DNA from: Pseudomonas alkylphenolica
GTDB lineage: Bacteria > Pseudomonadota > Gammaproteobacteria > Pseudomonadales > Pseudomonadaceae
Direction of reading: 5' to 3'
Assembly: GCF_004025535.1 (NCBI RefSeq)
Contig: NZ_QJRG01000044.1
Span: 186,001-250,000 of the forward strand
DNA length: 64,000 nucleotides
The notes beneath the pieces are model-generated. The model was not told the DNA's origin, made no database searches, and was given only the letters and a program-made list of their open reading frames with translations. Numbering within the stretch: position 1 is the stretch's first letter; each line of letters opens with the position of its first letter. Position numbers and translations under genes: made by a program. Of the stretch, positions 19,109 through 28,024 are shown in pieces.

Positions 19109-20173
19109 TCAGTCACCGTCGTTGGCGTTGAAGCCCAGTTGAATGCCGAGCGCCTTGGCCAGCTCGCCTTCGTGCAGGCGGTGGACGGCGTTGAGGCTGT
19201 CGTAGATGGCATTGAGCTGCTGGCGGCCGGCGTCGTCGTCGAGCAGTTCGGTCAGCGACTTCTGATTGCTCGAGAGCAACTTCAGGGCGTCAGCGTAAGC
19301 CGCGTCGATCTTGTCGGCCAGGGCTTTCTGGTCTTTGCTCAGCAGCCCGCGCAGGCCCTGGTTGTCGACACCGACCCAGACGGTTTGCGCGGCGCTCAGG
19401 CTGGCTTCCAGGCTTTTCAGCGAGGCGTGGCTGCGCCAGGCTTCGGCTTGCAGCGGCTGAGGGATGCCCTTGCTCAGGCGACCCATGGGCGCGCCGAGTT
19501 TTTTCTTCAGGGTGTCCAGCGCGGTGACCTGGGCACGCAGCACATCAGCGATGGCCTCGTGGGAGTCGGCATAGCGCTGGTTGGGGAACTTGGTCATCTG
19601 CGACAGCATGCCGTCGGTGTTGTTCCAGTCTTTGAGGATTTCTTCGGCCAGTGCTTTCTGATGCTCGCCGATGGCCACCAGCAGCGGGCAGTAGCGGGCT
19701 TTCTGTTCGGCGTTGGCGGCGTCCGGCTTGCTGTCGAAGAGGATGTACTCGTAGGCGGAAAGGCCCCGTACCACCACACTGGACTTGCTCAGGCTGGCGG
19801 CATCGATCGGTTTGTCGCCATTGACCAGTTGTTCGACCTGACGGCCGACCAGGTTTTTCTTGTCGGGCCAGAACTGCACCTGCCAGGCGCGGTTGCCTTC
19901 GGCCAGCGGGCCGATCAACAGCGGCTGCAGTTCGGCCCAGGCTTTTTGTGCATGCAGGAAATCGGCGCGAGCGGTGGCCAGGTCGGCCTTGCCTTCGCAG
20001 AACGCCAGAGCGCTGACAGCCAATTGGCGGTCGGCTTCAACCCAGCGGCTGTAGGTCGGCAGGATCACCTGCTTGGCGATCGCCGCAGAGGTCACGGCCT
20101 GCGGGTCCTGAGGCGAACAGGCGCCGAGGGCGAGGGCGGCGAGGCTGGTGAACAACAGTTTGGGTCGGAACAT
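19109..20173 (-). CDS. Imelysin-family lipoprotein (second copy)
   Basis: A 354-residue lipoprotein: signal peptide with lipobox LGACS at residue about 18, then an all-helical imelysin/EfeO-like (M75) domain. The usual GxHxxE metal motif is here GLSAYE, so the His is missing and metal binding at that site may be lost. It lies between the dihaem protein and the DUF1513 protein in one operon. Imelysins are periplasmic iron-uptake proteins in several bacteria; protease activity was once claimed for the family but is doubtful. Confidence 0.85.
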   Translation of the reverse strand: MFRPKLLFTSLAALALGACSPQDPQAVTSAAIAKQVILPTYSRWVEADRQLAVSALAFCEGKADLATARADFLHAQKAWAELQPLLIGPLAEGNRAWQVQFWPDKKNLVGRQVEQLVNGDKPIDAASLSKSSVVVRGLSAYEYILFDSKPDAANAEQKARYCPLLVAIGEHQKALAEEILKDWNNTDGMLSQMTKFPNQRYADSHEAIADVLRAQVTALDTLKKKLGAPMGRLSKGIPQPLQAEAWRSHASLKSLEASLSAAQTVWVGVDNQGLRGLLSKDQKALADKIDAAYADALKLLSSNQKSLTELLDDDAGRQQLNAIYDSLNAVHRLHEGELAKALGIQLGFNANDGD

Positions 20174-20187
20174 GCCCGGCTCCTTGC

Positions 20188-21615
20188 TTAAAGTGAATTC
20201 AGGAACGCCAGCAACGCGGCGCGCTGCTCGGCATTGAAGGTCAATACGTGCTGCTTGGCCGCCTCCGCTTCACCGCCGTGCCACAGCACAGCTTCGAGCA
20301 GATTGCGGGCGCGGCCATCGTGAAGAAACTGGGTGTGGCCGCTGACCGTCTCGTTCAGGCCGATGCCCCACAGTGGCGGGGTGCGCCAGTCCTGGCCCGA
20401 GGCGGCGAATTCGCTGCGGTTGTCTGCCAGGCCCGGGCCCATGTCATGCAGCAACAGGTCGCTGTAGGGGCGAATGAGCTGGTTGGCGAGTTCCGGTTCG
20501 GCGGCATCGGCAGCGGTGGTAAAACTTGGGGTGTGGCAGCCTTGGCAGCCGGCTTGGTGGAACAGGTTTTTACCGGCCAGCACGTGGGGCGAGTCGACAT
20601 CCTGGCGGATCGGTACTGCCAGGTTGCGGGTGTAGAACAGCACCAGGCGCAGCAGGTTGTCGCTGACTTCCTGTTCGCCATTGGCGCCGTTGCCGTTGGG
20701 CGCGTTCAGGCAATCGACCTGTGACGGGGTGCAGTCGTCCATCGGCCGCAGGCTGGTCGTCAGGCCCATGTCGCCGGAGAAGGCGTGCACATTCTGCTGG
20801 TTGAGGTTCGGTTGCCCGGCTTTCCAGCCGAAACGGCCCATGACGGTCTTGCCCTGGGCGTCGTCCCAGACCTGGTTGGCACGGCCGCGAATGCCATCGC
20901 CGTTACGGTCGTCGGGGTCGGCATTGGCCAGCAGGGTGGCCTCGGGAATGGCTTCGAGCAGGCCCAGGCCGATCATCGGCGGGGCGATGCGGGCGGAAAA
21001 CCGCGTGTCGGCATGCATCGGGCCGTAACCCAGTTGAGTGATTTGCAGTTGTGGCTGGCGCAACTCGACCTGCGTGCCGTCCTTGAAGGTGACAGGCACC
21101 GGGGTGTAGTCGACGCGTACCTTGCCCTCAGGGGCAACACCGGGCACGGCCATGTCCTGCAACTGGCCGCCATACACCGGCTCGGGAACGATGCCCAGCT
21201 GTTCGATGACCTTGGCGTACTGCGGCTGGTCAGGGACAGACAGGCGCACCAGCATCGACACGGCGTTGCTGGCACTGGGGCCGGGTGGATGACCGCGGCC
21301 GTCCTTGATATGGCAGTTCTGGCAGGCGTTGGTGTTGAACAGCGGCCCCAGGCCGTCGCGTGCCGTGGTGGTCGAGGGAGCGATCACCCAGGGGTTGCGG
21401 AAAAAACTGTTGCCGACGCTGAAGTCCAGGCGCCGGCTCGGCGCGAGGTTGGCCGATGGCATGGAGTAGGCGTTCTGGTCGCGCTTGTTCACGGTTGCCT
21501 TGCCGCCGCCCAGGGCTTCGCCCGGTTCGGCCTGCGTGAAACGCGGGGCGTCATCACAGGCGACCAGGGTCGTGGCCAGAAGCAGGGGGCTGATACGGAG
21601 CAGCAACGAAGACAT
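20188..21615 (-). CDS. Dihaem oxidoreductase-like protein (DUF1111)
   Basis: A 475-residue exported protein with signal peptide (LLLRISPLLLATTLVACDD; the Cys makes it a likely lipoprotein) and two c-type haem sites, CQNCH (about residue 98) and CQGCH (about 357), as in DUF1111 'thiol oxidoreductase' proteins, which are distantly related to MauG-type dihaem enzymes. Lying between two imelysins, it may oxidise or reduce iron or haem in the periplasm; this is inference from context. It starts 160 bp after the first imelysin, across a terminator-like hairpin. Confidence 0.87.
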   Translation of the reverse strand: MSSLLLRISPLLLATTLVACDDAPRFTQAEPGEALGGGKATVNKRDQNAYSMPSANLAPSRRLDFSVGNSFFRNPWVIAPSTTTARDGLGPLFNTNACQNCHIKDGRGHPPGPSASNAVSMLVRLSVPDQPQYAKVIEQLGIVPEPVYGGQLQDMAVPGVAPEGKVRVDYTPVPVTFKDGTQVELRQPQLQITQLGYGPMHADTRFSARIAPPMIGLGLLEAIPEATLLANADPDDRNGDGIRGRANQVWDDAQGKTVMGRFGWKAGQPNLNQQNVHAFSGDMGLTTSLRPMDDCTPSQVDCLNAPNGNGANGEQEVSDNLLRLVLFYTRNLAVPIRQDVDSPHVLAGKNLFHQAGCQGCHTPSFTTAADAAEPELANQLIRPYSDLLLHDMGPGLADNRSEFAASGQDWRTPPLWGIGLNETVSGHTQFLHDGRARNLLEAVLWHGGEAEAAKQHVLTFNAEQRAALLAFLNSL

Positions 21616-21732
21616 CCAGGATCCTGAACTTGAGCAAAAAACCGGCGTGCAAGCTTAGCAGGCTCAGGAACCTCGAATAAGAGGGATTTGCGTTTGCCAG
21701 ATGAAATCGTTCATCAGCGGCGGCCATCGGGC

Positions 21733-21761
21733 AAAAAAAAGGCGACTCGAAGGCCGCCTTT
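21733..21761 (-). terminator. Terminator-like hairpin after first imelysin
   Basis: On the minus strand AAAGGCG pairs with CGCCTTT across a 10-base loop and is followed by five more T residues. It sits between the first imelysin and the dihaem gene, so the downstream genes may depend on read-through or their own promoter. Confidence 0.6.
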
Positions 21762-21775
21762 CTCTGCGCGATCGA

Positions 21776-23110
21776 TCAGAACTCGTGATCGGCGGTGTCC
21801 GGGTTCAGGTTGGCGATACCCAGCTTGCCTGCGGCTTGCTCGATAGCGCCGGTCTGCTTGACCAGCGCTGCGATGGCGTCACGCACGATCTGGTTGCCGG
21901 CAGCATTGTCGGCAGCGATCAGTTGGTCGTAGTGTTCGCCTTTGGCAGCGTGGTCAACCATGACCTGGATCTTCGCCTCGGTGGCTTCCAGGTCAGCCTT
22001 GAGCGTGGTGTCGGTCGCAGGATCTACCTTGGCAACCAGCGACGACAGGCTTGGGCCGGTCAGCTTGGTACCGTCGGCACGGGTGTACTCGCCCAGGTAG
22101 ACGTTGCGGATACCCTTGGCATCGTAGAAGTGCGAGTTGTGGGTGTTGTCGCTGAAGCAATCCTGCTCGTCTTCAGGAGAGTTGGCTTCCAGGGAAACCT
22201 TCATGCGCTCGCCCGCCAGTTCGCCCAGCGACAGGCTGCCCATGCCGAACAGCATTTTGCGCAGGCCGTCGGTGACAGGTTCGGCTTCCAGCGTGGCGCG
22301 GTAGTTGTCGGCCACGTTCGGCTTCCAGTTGCCGACCATTTCTTCCAGGTCGCTGACCAGCAGTTGGGTCACAGCCTTCAGGTAAGCGCGGCGACGCTCG
22401 TTGTGGCCGCCGGTGGCGCCTTTGCCTTCGAGGTAGTCGGAGGCTGGACGGGCTCCCGCACCTGGGCCGGTGCCGTTGAGGTCCTGGCCCCAGAGCAGGA
22501 ATTCAATCGCGTGGTAGCCAGTGGCGACGTTGGCTTCGGAGCCGCCCAGCTCGTTGAGGCTGGCCAGTTTTTCCGGCGTGATGTCTTTGACGTCGACCTT
22601 GTCTTCACCCACCTGGATCTCGGTGTTGGCGATGATGTTGGCTGCTGCACCCGGGTTACCCAGAGCGTGTTCGTAGCTGGCATCGACGTAGTCGATCAGG
22701 CCTTCGTCAAGCGGCCAGGCATTCACCTGACCTTCCCAGTCGTCGATGATGGTGTTGCCGAAGCGGAACACTTCACTCTGCAGGTACGGCACGCGTGCGG
22801 CGAACCAGGCGGCCTTGGCAGCCTTCAGGGTGTCGTCGTTCGGCGTCGCGAGGAAGGCGTCGATGGCGGTTTGCAGGGTTTTCGCGGTGCTCAGCGAGTC
22901 GCTGTAGACGGCGTGGACCATGTCGGCGTAATGCTTGACCACTGCCTTGGCGGCAGCTTCGTCGACCGCGCCTGCCGCAGCAGGGGCCGCCGCGGTGGCT
23001 GCCGGGGCCTGGGCTTGCGGTGCTGCGGCCTTGTCCTTGCTGTCGCCGCAACCGGCGAGGGAGATGGCAATGGCCAACAAACTGGCGGTGGCCAGAGGCA
23101 TACGATTCAT
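21776..23110 (-). CDS. Imelysin-family iron-regulated lipoprotein (IcmP/IrpA-like)
   Basis: A 444-residue lipoprotein: signal with lipobox (ISLAGCGDS), an Ala/Pro-rich linker, and the full imelysin domain with the GxHxxE motif intact (GYHAIEFLLWGQDLNG). The frame extends upstream to 23158, but the ATG at 23110 gives a standard lipoprotein signal. It resembles P. aeruginosa PA4370 (IcmP, insulin-cleaving protein) and IrpA-type proteins; a role in iron acquisition is the better-supported view of the family. A weak Fur-like site lies upstream. Confidence 0.88.
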   Translation of the reverse strand: MNRMPLATASLLAIAISLAGCGDSKDKAAAPQAQAPAATAAAPAAAGAVDEAAAKAVVKHYADMVHAVYSDSLSTAKTLQTAIDAFLATPNDDTLKAAKAAWFAARVPYLQSEVFRFGNTIIDDWEGQVNAWPLDEGLIDYVDASYEHALGNPGAAANIIANTEIQVGEDKVDVKDITPEKLASLNELGGSEANVATGYHAIEFLLWGQDLNGTGPGAGARPASDYLEGKGATGGHNERRRAYLKAVTQLLVSDLEEMVGNWKPNVADNYRATLEAEPVTDGLRKMLFGMGSLSLGELAGERMKVSLEANSPEDEQDCFSDNTHNSHFYDAKGIRNVYLGEYTRADGTKLTGPSLSSLVAKVDPATDTTLKADLEATEAKIQVMVDHAAKGEHYDQLIAADNAAGNQIVRDAIAALVKQTGAIEQAAGKLGIANLNPDTADHEF

Positions 23111-23166
23111 GGCGAATTCCTGCGTCGAGAGGTTGGACAGGCGTACGGGGGTACGCAAAACTGCAA

Positions 23167-23185
23167 CATAATGCGAAAGATTTGC
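23167..23185 (-). promoter_or_regulatory. Possible Fur box upstream of imelysin cluster
   Basis: The 19 bases match the classical Fur consensus at 12 of 19 positions and contain the inverted repeat AATGC...GCATT. The match is weak, but it lies 57 bp upstream of a gene family that is often iron-regulated. Confidence 0.35.
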
Positions 23186-23258
23186 ATTTTGTGTAAAGGG
23201 GGAAGCACGTAAATATTCAATTGCGTGTTTGCGCCCTGAAGTTCAATGCTGACGGGGG

Positions 23259-25310
23259 TTACAGAATCGAAACCTGGTTGCGTTGCGCCTGTTTCAGAAA
23301 CACCGTGAGCTCGCGGGCCGGCAGGGGCTTGCTGTAGTGATAACCCTGACCTTCATGGCAGCCCTGGGCAATGATGTAGGCTTCCTGGTCCGCGGTTTCC
23401 ACGCCTTCGGCGATCACTTGCATGCCCAGGCTCTTGCCCAGCTGGATAATGGCGCGAACGATGGTGGCATCGTCGTCATCATCGAGCAGGTCCTGAACGA
23501 AACTCTTGTCGATCTTGATCTTGTCCAGCGGCAGTGACTTGAGGTAACTGAGCGAAGAGTAGCCTGTACCGAAGTCGTCGATGGCGATCATCGCCCCGGA
23601 GCGGCGCAGGCTGAGCAAGTGCTGGGCTGCCGTGCTGATGTCTTCCATCAGGCCGGTTTCAGTGACCTCAAGCTCCAGGCTGCGCGGCGGCAGGCGGTAA
23701 ATCTGCAGCAGGTTGTTGACCACTCGCGGCAGTTCGTTGTGGTGCAATTGCACGGTGGACAGGTTGACCGCCATGCGCAATTCGCTGAAGCCCTGGTCGT
23801 GCCATTCGCGCAGTTGCCTGCAAGCCTGGTCGAGCACCCATTCACCGATGGTGATGATGTTGCCGTTCTGTTCGGCCAGGGGAATGAACTGGTCAGGCGG
23901 GACCATGCCCAGCTCCGGGTGCTGCCAGCGCAGCAGGGCCTCGACCCCGACCACGCGGTGATCGCGGTAGCTGATTTGCGGCTGGTAGACCAGAAACAGC
24001 TGATTGCGCGGCAGGGCTTCGCGCAGGTCTTTTTCCAGCTCGCGGCGGCGGCGCATTTCGCTGTCGACGCTGGCGATGTAGAACTGGTAGCGGTTGCGCG
24101 AGCGGGTCTTGGCCAGGGTCATGGTCTGCTCGGCTTTTTGCAGCAGCTTTTCCGTGCTGTCGCCATCTTCCGGGAACAGGGTGATGCCGATGGTGGCGCG
24201 CAGGCGAATTTCCTGGTGGTCGAGGGCGAAGGGCGCTTCCAGGTCATCCAGAATGCTTTGTGCCAGTTCGGCTGCCTCATAGGGCTGTTCGATATCGGCC
24301 TGGACCAGGGCGAACTGGTCGCCACCCAGGCGTGCCAGGGCACCGAGGCGGCCACTGTGGGCACGCAGGCGATCTGCTAGCGCCAGCAGCAGCTGGTCGC
24401 CGGTCTGGTAGCTGAACTGCTCGTTGATGCCTTTGAAGTCGTCGAGGCCTACACACAGCACGGCAACCCGACGCTGCAGGCGACCGGCGTCGACCAGGAT
24501 CTTGTCCAGTTGCTGTTGCAGTTGCTGGCGATTGGGCAGTCCGGTGAGGAAGTCGTACTGGGCCATGCGCAGCAGGCTGTTCTCGGCCTCGTGGCGCAAA
24601 TGAGTGTTGCGCTCGATAGAGGCGAGCAGCTGGTTGGCGGTGTTGACCCACACACCCAGTTCATTGCGCTCGTGGCCTTTGAGCAGCGGCAGCTGGTGCT
24701 GGCTGGGGCGGTCGGGATTGATCTGGGTGAGGTGTTCGATGATCTTCGACAGCGGCTTGGTCAGCATCCAGTGGTAGACCAGATACAACACCAGGCCCAT
24801 GGCCAGGGCGCGCAGTACACCGGAGATGAAAATGATCACCGAGCTGACCAGAAACCCCGCACCATAGGCCGCCGTGTCGAGGGTGATGTTCAGGTCGCCG
24901 TAGTATTCGCTGTAGGGGCCGCGGCCGACCAGTTGCGTGGAAAATGTGCGTTCCTGGCCAAGAATCAGGTCGGTAAGCCAGCGCGTTGGCGTCTCCTGCA
25001 ACGGCCGGGCTTTTTCTGCCAGCATGGTTTCGTTGGGGTGGCCGATCGAGGCCATGCGCACGGACTCGTCCTGGAACAGGCCTTCCATGACCTGCATGCC
25101 CATTTCCTTGTCCAGGCTGTAGACCGCCTGGGTAGAGGGGTCACGGAACATGTCGAGGATTCGCTGGGCGTCATTGGCCACTGCCTGACGGGTCTTGTAG
25201 GCATCGAAGACGATTTGCGCGCAACTGAGAACGACACCGACTGCCAGTGCCGAGAGCAGTACGACCCTGAGCAACTTGACCGATAAGCTGTTCTTGAGTT
25301 CCAGCTTCAA
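23259..25310 (-). CDS. bifA: c-di-GMP phosphodiesterase BifA (degenerate GGDEF + EAL)
   Basis: About 683 residues: two transmembrane helices flank a periplasmic segment, then a HAMP-like linker, a GGDEF domain with GGDQF at about 328 (cyclase site degenerate), and an EAL domain with an intact VEALLRWQ near 456 and the downstream DDFGTGYSSLSYL. It hydrolyses c-di-GMP and promotes motility and biofilm dispersal. I use a TTG start at 25310 because AAGGAA lies 6 bp upstream and the protein then begins MKLELKNSL; an ATG at 25343 gives 694 residues but has no ribosome site. The gene is alone on its transcript. Confidence 0.92.
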   Translation of the reverse strand: MKLELKNSLSVKLLRVVLLSALAVGVVLSCAQIVFDAYKTRQAVANDAQRILDMFRDPSTQAVYSLDKEMGMQVMEGLFQDESVRMASIGHPNETMLAEKARPLQETPTRWLTDLILGQERTFSTQLVGRGPYSEYYGDLNITLDTAAYGAGFLVSSVIIFISGVLRALAMGLVLYLVYHWMLTKPLSKIIEHLTQINPDRPSQHQLPLLKGHERNELGVWVNTANQLLASIERNTHLRHEAENSLLRMAQYDFLTGLPNRQQLQQQLDKILVDAGRLQRRVAVLCVGLDDFKGINEQFSYQTGDQLLLALADRLRAHSGRLGALARLGGDQFALVQADIEQPYEAAELAQSILDDLEAPFALDHQEIRLRATIGITLFPEDGDSTEKLLQKAEQTMTLAKTRSRNRYQFYIASVDSEMRRRRELEKDLREALPRNQLFLVYQPQISYRDHRVVGVEALLRWQHPELGMVPPDQFIPLAEQNGNIITIGEWVLDQACRQLREWHDQGFSELRMAVNLSTVQLHHNELPRVVNNLLQIYRLPPRSLELEVTETGLMEDISTAAQHLLSLRRSGAMIAIDDFGTGYSSLSYLKSLPLDKIKIDKSFVQDLLDDDDDATIVRAIIQLGKSLGMQVIAEGVETADQEAYIIAQGCHEGQGYHYSKPLPARELTVFLKQAQRNQVSIL

Positions 25311-25533
25311 TGGGGTTTCCTTAATCCATGCGCATGACATCATTTTGCCATCAAATTTGGCAATCCACTATCGGCCGTTGGCAGGACACCACCACCCATA
25401 GTTGTGCGTGCGCCTGCTGTCACTGTATCGGTTGCCCGGCCTTGCGACTTTAATTGCGAAAGCAATCTTCCCAACGTTTGATGTTAGCGTGGTATCAGCC
25501 CGGAGCAAGAGCCAGAGGCCAGTACGCAGATGA

Positions 25534-25562
25534 AAAAAAACCCGGACAAGCCGGGTTTTTTT
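25534..25562 (-). terminator. Rho-independent terminator of sodB
   Basis: AAAAAAACCCGG and CCGGGTTTTTTT pair perfectly around a 5-base loop. On the minus strand it follows the sodB stop by 14 bases. Confidence 0.9.
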
Positions 25563-25576
25563 CTCACAGCATTCGC

Positions 25577-26173
25577 TTAGGCAGTGAAGGTCTTGCCTTC
25601 GAACTGCTCGGCGACGAACTTCCAGTTAACCAGGTTCCAGAACGCCTCGACGTATTTTGGACGCAGGTTGCGGTAGTCGATGTAGTAAGCGTGTTCCCAG
25701 ACGTCGCAGGTCAGCAGCGGGGTGTCGCCGCTGGTCAGCGGGCAGCCGGCGCCGATGGTGCTGGCCAGGGCCAGGGAACCGTCAGCTTTCTTCACCAGCC
25801 AGCCCCAGCCGGAGCCGAAGGTGCCGACGGAAGTCTTGGTGAACTCTTCCTTGAACTTGTCGAACGAGCCGAACGCAGCGTTGATGGCATCAGCCAGGGC
25901 GCCGGTAGGCTGGCCGCCGGCGTTTGGTGCCAGGCAGTTCCAGTAGAAGGTGTGGTTCCAGACCTGAGCGGCGTTGTTGAAGATGCCACCGGAGGAGGAC
26001 TTGACGATCTCTTCCAGGGTCTTGCCTTCAAACTCGGTGCCTGGCACCAGGTTGTTCAGGTTCACGACATAGGTGTTGTGGTGCTTGTCGTGGTGGTATT
26101 CCAGGGTTTCCTTGGAAATGTGCGGCTGCAGGGCGTCGTGGGCGTAAGGCAGCGGCGGCAATTCAAAAGCCAT
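25577..26173 (-). CDS. sodB: Superoxide dismutase [Fe], SodB
   Basis: A 198-residue Fe-type superoxide dismutase beginning [15 protein letters not shown]. The metal ligands are visible: His in the [11 protein letters not shown] region, His in QVWNHTFYW, and [13 protein letters not shown] (Asp and His). Residues such as GGQPTG and the AQVWNHTF context point to iron rather than manganese. It removes superoxide in the cytoplasm. TAGGAGA precedes the ATG at 26173; the open frame to 26221 is discarded. Confidence 0.97.
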   Translation of the reverse strand: MAFELPPLPYAHDALQPHISKETLEYHHDKHHNTYVVNLNNLVPGTEFEGKTLEEIVKSSSGGIFNNAAQVWNHTFYWNCLAPNAGGQPTGALADAINAAFGSFDKFKEEFTKTSVGTFGSGWGWLVKKADGSLALASTIGAGCPLTSGDTPLLTCDVWEHAYYIDYRNLRPKYVEAFWNLVNWKFVAEQFEGKTFTA

Positions 26174-26361
26174 GGTGATTCTCCTAATCAGGTCTGTTGC
26201 GGTGAGCGCAAGGCCGATCACGGGCGGCCGAATGTGCGTCGGGGAGTTTGTACTCTTTGCGACGCAAGGGCTGGATCATAGCACCGGGCCCTGTGCTTAA
26301 CCACGCAACAACTGTACGGGAAAGAGGTTCCAGAGCCTTTGCAGGCCGCAGACCAGTGGAC

Positions 26362-26961
26362 TCAGGTGAAGATCAGCTGAGCAGCCACGGCGAACATCAT
26401 GACCGCCACCATCAAGTCCAGCAGGCGCCAAGTGCCCGGGCGTGCCAGCCAGGGTGCCAGCCAGGCGGCGCCCAGGGCGAGGGTGAAGAACCACAGCAGC
26501 GAGGCGCTGGCGGCGCCGGCCACGTAAGCGCCGGGCACTGTTTGCTGGGCACCGAGCGAGCCGATCAGCAACACGGTATCCAGGTACACATGGGGGTTGA
26601 GCAGGGTGACGGCCAGGGCGCTGAGCAGCACGGCCCGGCGTGAACGGATGCCCTGGCCTTCGCTTTGTTGCAGGCTTTGTTGTGAGCAGGCGCGCATCAG
26701 GGCTTTGCTGCCGTACCAGATCAGGAATACCGCACCGCCCCAACGGGCGACGGCGAGCAGGGTCGGGTTTTGTGCCAGCACCGTTGCCAGGCCGAACACC
26801 CCGGCGGCCACCAGCAGGGCATCACAGAACACGCACAGCGCCGCCACCGGCAGGTGATGTTCGCGGCGCAGGCTCTGGGCCAGGACGAATGCGTTCTGGG
26901 TGCCGATCGCCATGATCAGGCCGAAGGCGACCAGCAGGCCGTTCAGATAGCTTTGCCACAT
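26362..26961 (-). CDS. argO: LysE/ArgO-family amino-acid exporter
   Basis: A 199-residue inner-membrane protein with about six helices and the family start (LLVAFGLIMAIGTQNAFVL) and LLNPHVYLDTVLL in the middle, both typical of ArgO/LysE. It exports arginine or lysine. GGAG lies 8 bp before the ATG at 26961. A LysR regulator of the ArgP type is divergent next to it, the usual arrangement, which supports the call. The specificity is inferred. Confidence 0.87.
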   Translation of the reverse strand: MWQSYLNGLLVAFGLIMAIGTQNAFVLAQSLRREHHLPVAALCVFCDALLVAAGVFGLATVLAQNPTLLAVARWGGAVFLIWYGSKALMRACSQQSLQQSEGQGIRSRRAVLLSALAVTLLNPHVYLDTVLLIGSLGAQQTVPGAYVAGAASASLLWFFTLALGAAWLAPWLARPGTWRLLDLMVAVMMFAVAAQLIFT

Positions 26962-27084
26962 AGGGAACACTCCACAAACACCGGCAGGGTACCGGCGCAG
27001 AAAATCAAACAGGATGCTGGCTATTCTGGGGGCAAGCCTTGTATAAGAAAAACAAATAAAGCTGATCTGGCATTAGGGAAAATA

Positions 27085-27975
27085 ATGTTCGATTACAAAC
27101 TGCTTTCGGCACTGGCCGCTGTCATTGAACAGGCCGGTTTCGAGCGTGCGGCGCAGGTGCTGGGGTTGTCGCAGTCGGCGATCTCTCAGCGCATCAAATT
27201 GCTTGAGGCACGGGTCGGCCAGCCGGTGTTGATTCGGGCCAATCCACCGAGCCCTACCGATGTCGGGCGACGCCTGCTCAACCATGTGCAGCAGGTACGC
27301 TTGCTTGAGCGCGACCTGCAAAGCCAGGTGCCGGCGCTGGATGAAGAGGGGCTGCCCGAGCGTTTGCGCATCGCCCTCAATGCCGACAGCCTGGCCACCT
27401 GGTGGGCCGGTGCGGTGGGGGCATTCTGTGCCGACCAGCAAGTGCTGCTGGATCTGGTGGTCGAAGATCAGGAGGTAGGCCTCAAGCGCATGCGGGCCGG
27501 CGAGGTGGCAGCCTGCCTGTGCGGCAGCGAGCGCCCGGTGGCCGGTGCGCGCAGCCTGTTGCTGGGTGCCATGCGTTACCGTGCCCTGGCCAGTCCGGCC
27601 TTCATGGCGCGCTACTTTCCGGGCGGCTTTGATGCGGCGCGGTTACCACGTACCCCGGCACTGGTGTACGGCCCGGATGATTTCCTTCAGCACCGCTACC
27701 TCGCCACACTGGGCATACAGGACGGTTTCCTGCATCACCTGTGTCCTTCCTCCGAAGGTTTTTTGCGCATGACCGAAGCGGGGCTGGGCTGGGGCCTTGT
27801 GCCGGAACTGCAGGTGCGCGAACAGCTGGCGGACGGGCGTCTGGTAGAAATTTCGGTGGATAAACCCATCGATGTGCCGTTGTACTGGCATCATTGGCGC
27901 AATGGCGGGCAATTGCTCAGTCAATTGACCGAGCATTTACGACAGACGGCCCGGCATTGGCTGGTGCCCTTGTAA
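27085..27975 (+). CDS. argP: LysR-family regulator ArgP (IciA)
   Basis: A 296-residue LysR regulator. The N-terminal winged helix is FDYKLLSALAAVIEQAGFERAAQVLGLSQSAISQRIK, with the effector domain from about 90. It matches ArgP, which activates argO in response to arginine and is blocked by lysine. It diverges from the exporter with 123 bp between start codons, and both would share operator DNA there. The ORF is open upstream to 26770, but that reads through the exporter in antisense. Confidence 0.88.
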   Translation: MFDYKLLSALAAVIEQAGFERAAQVLGLSQSAISQRIKLLEARVGQPVLIRANPPSPTDVGRRLLNHVQQVRLLERDLQSQVPALDEEGLPERLRIALNADSLATWWAGAVGAFCADQQVLLDLVVEDQEVGLKRMRAGEVAACLCGSERPVAGARSLLLGAMRYRALASPAFMARYFPGGFDAARLPRTPALVYGPDDFLQHRYLATLGIQDGFLHHLCPSSEGFLRMTEAGLGWGLVPELQVREQLADGRLVEISVDKPIDVPLYWHHWRNGGQLLSQLTEHLRQTARHWLVPL

Positions 27976-28024
27976 GGCCCGGCAGCGTCAGCAGCTTCTG
28001 AATATTGGTTAGGCGGAGTGGTAC

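Noticed and set aside
19109-20173. Second imelysin as a pseudogene
   Set aside because: The frame is complete with signal peptide and stop; only the HxxE motif differs, so it is a divergent paralogue.
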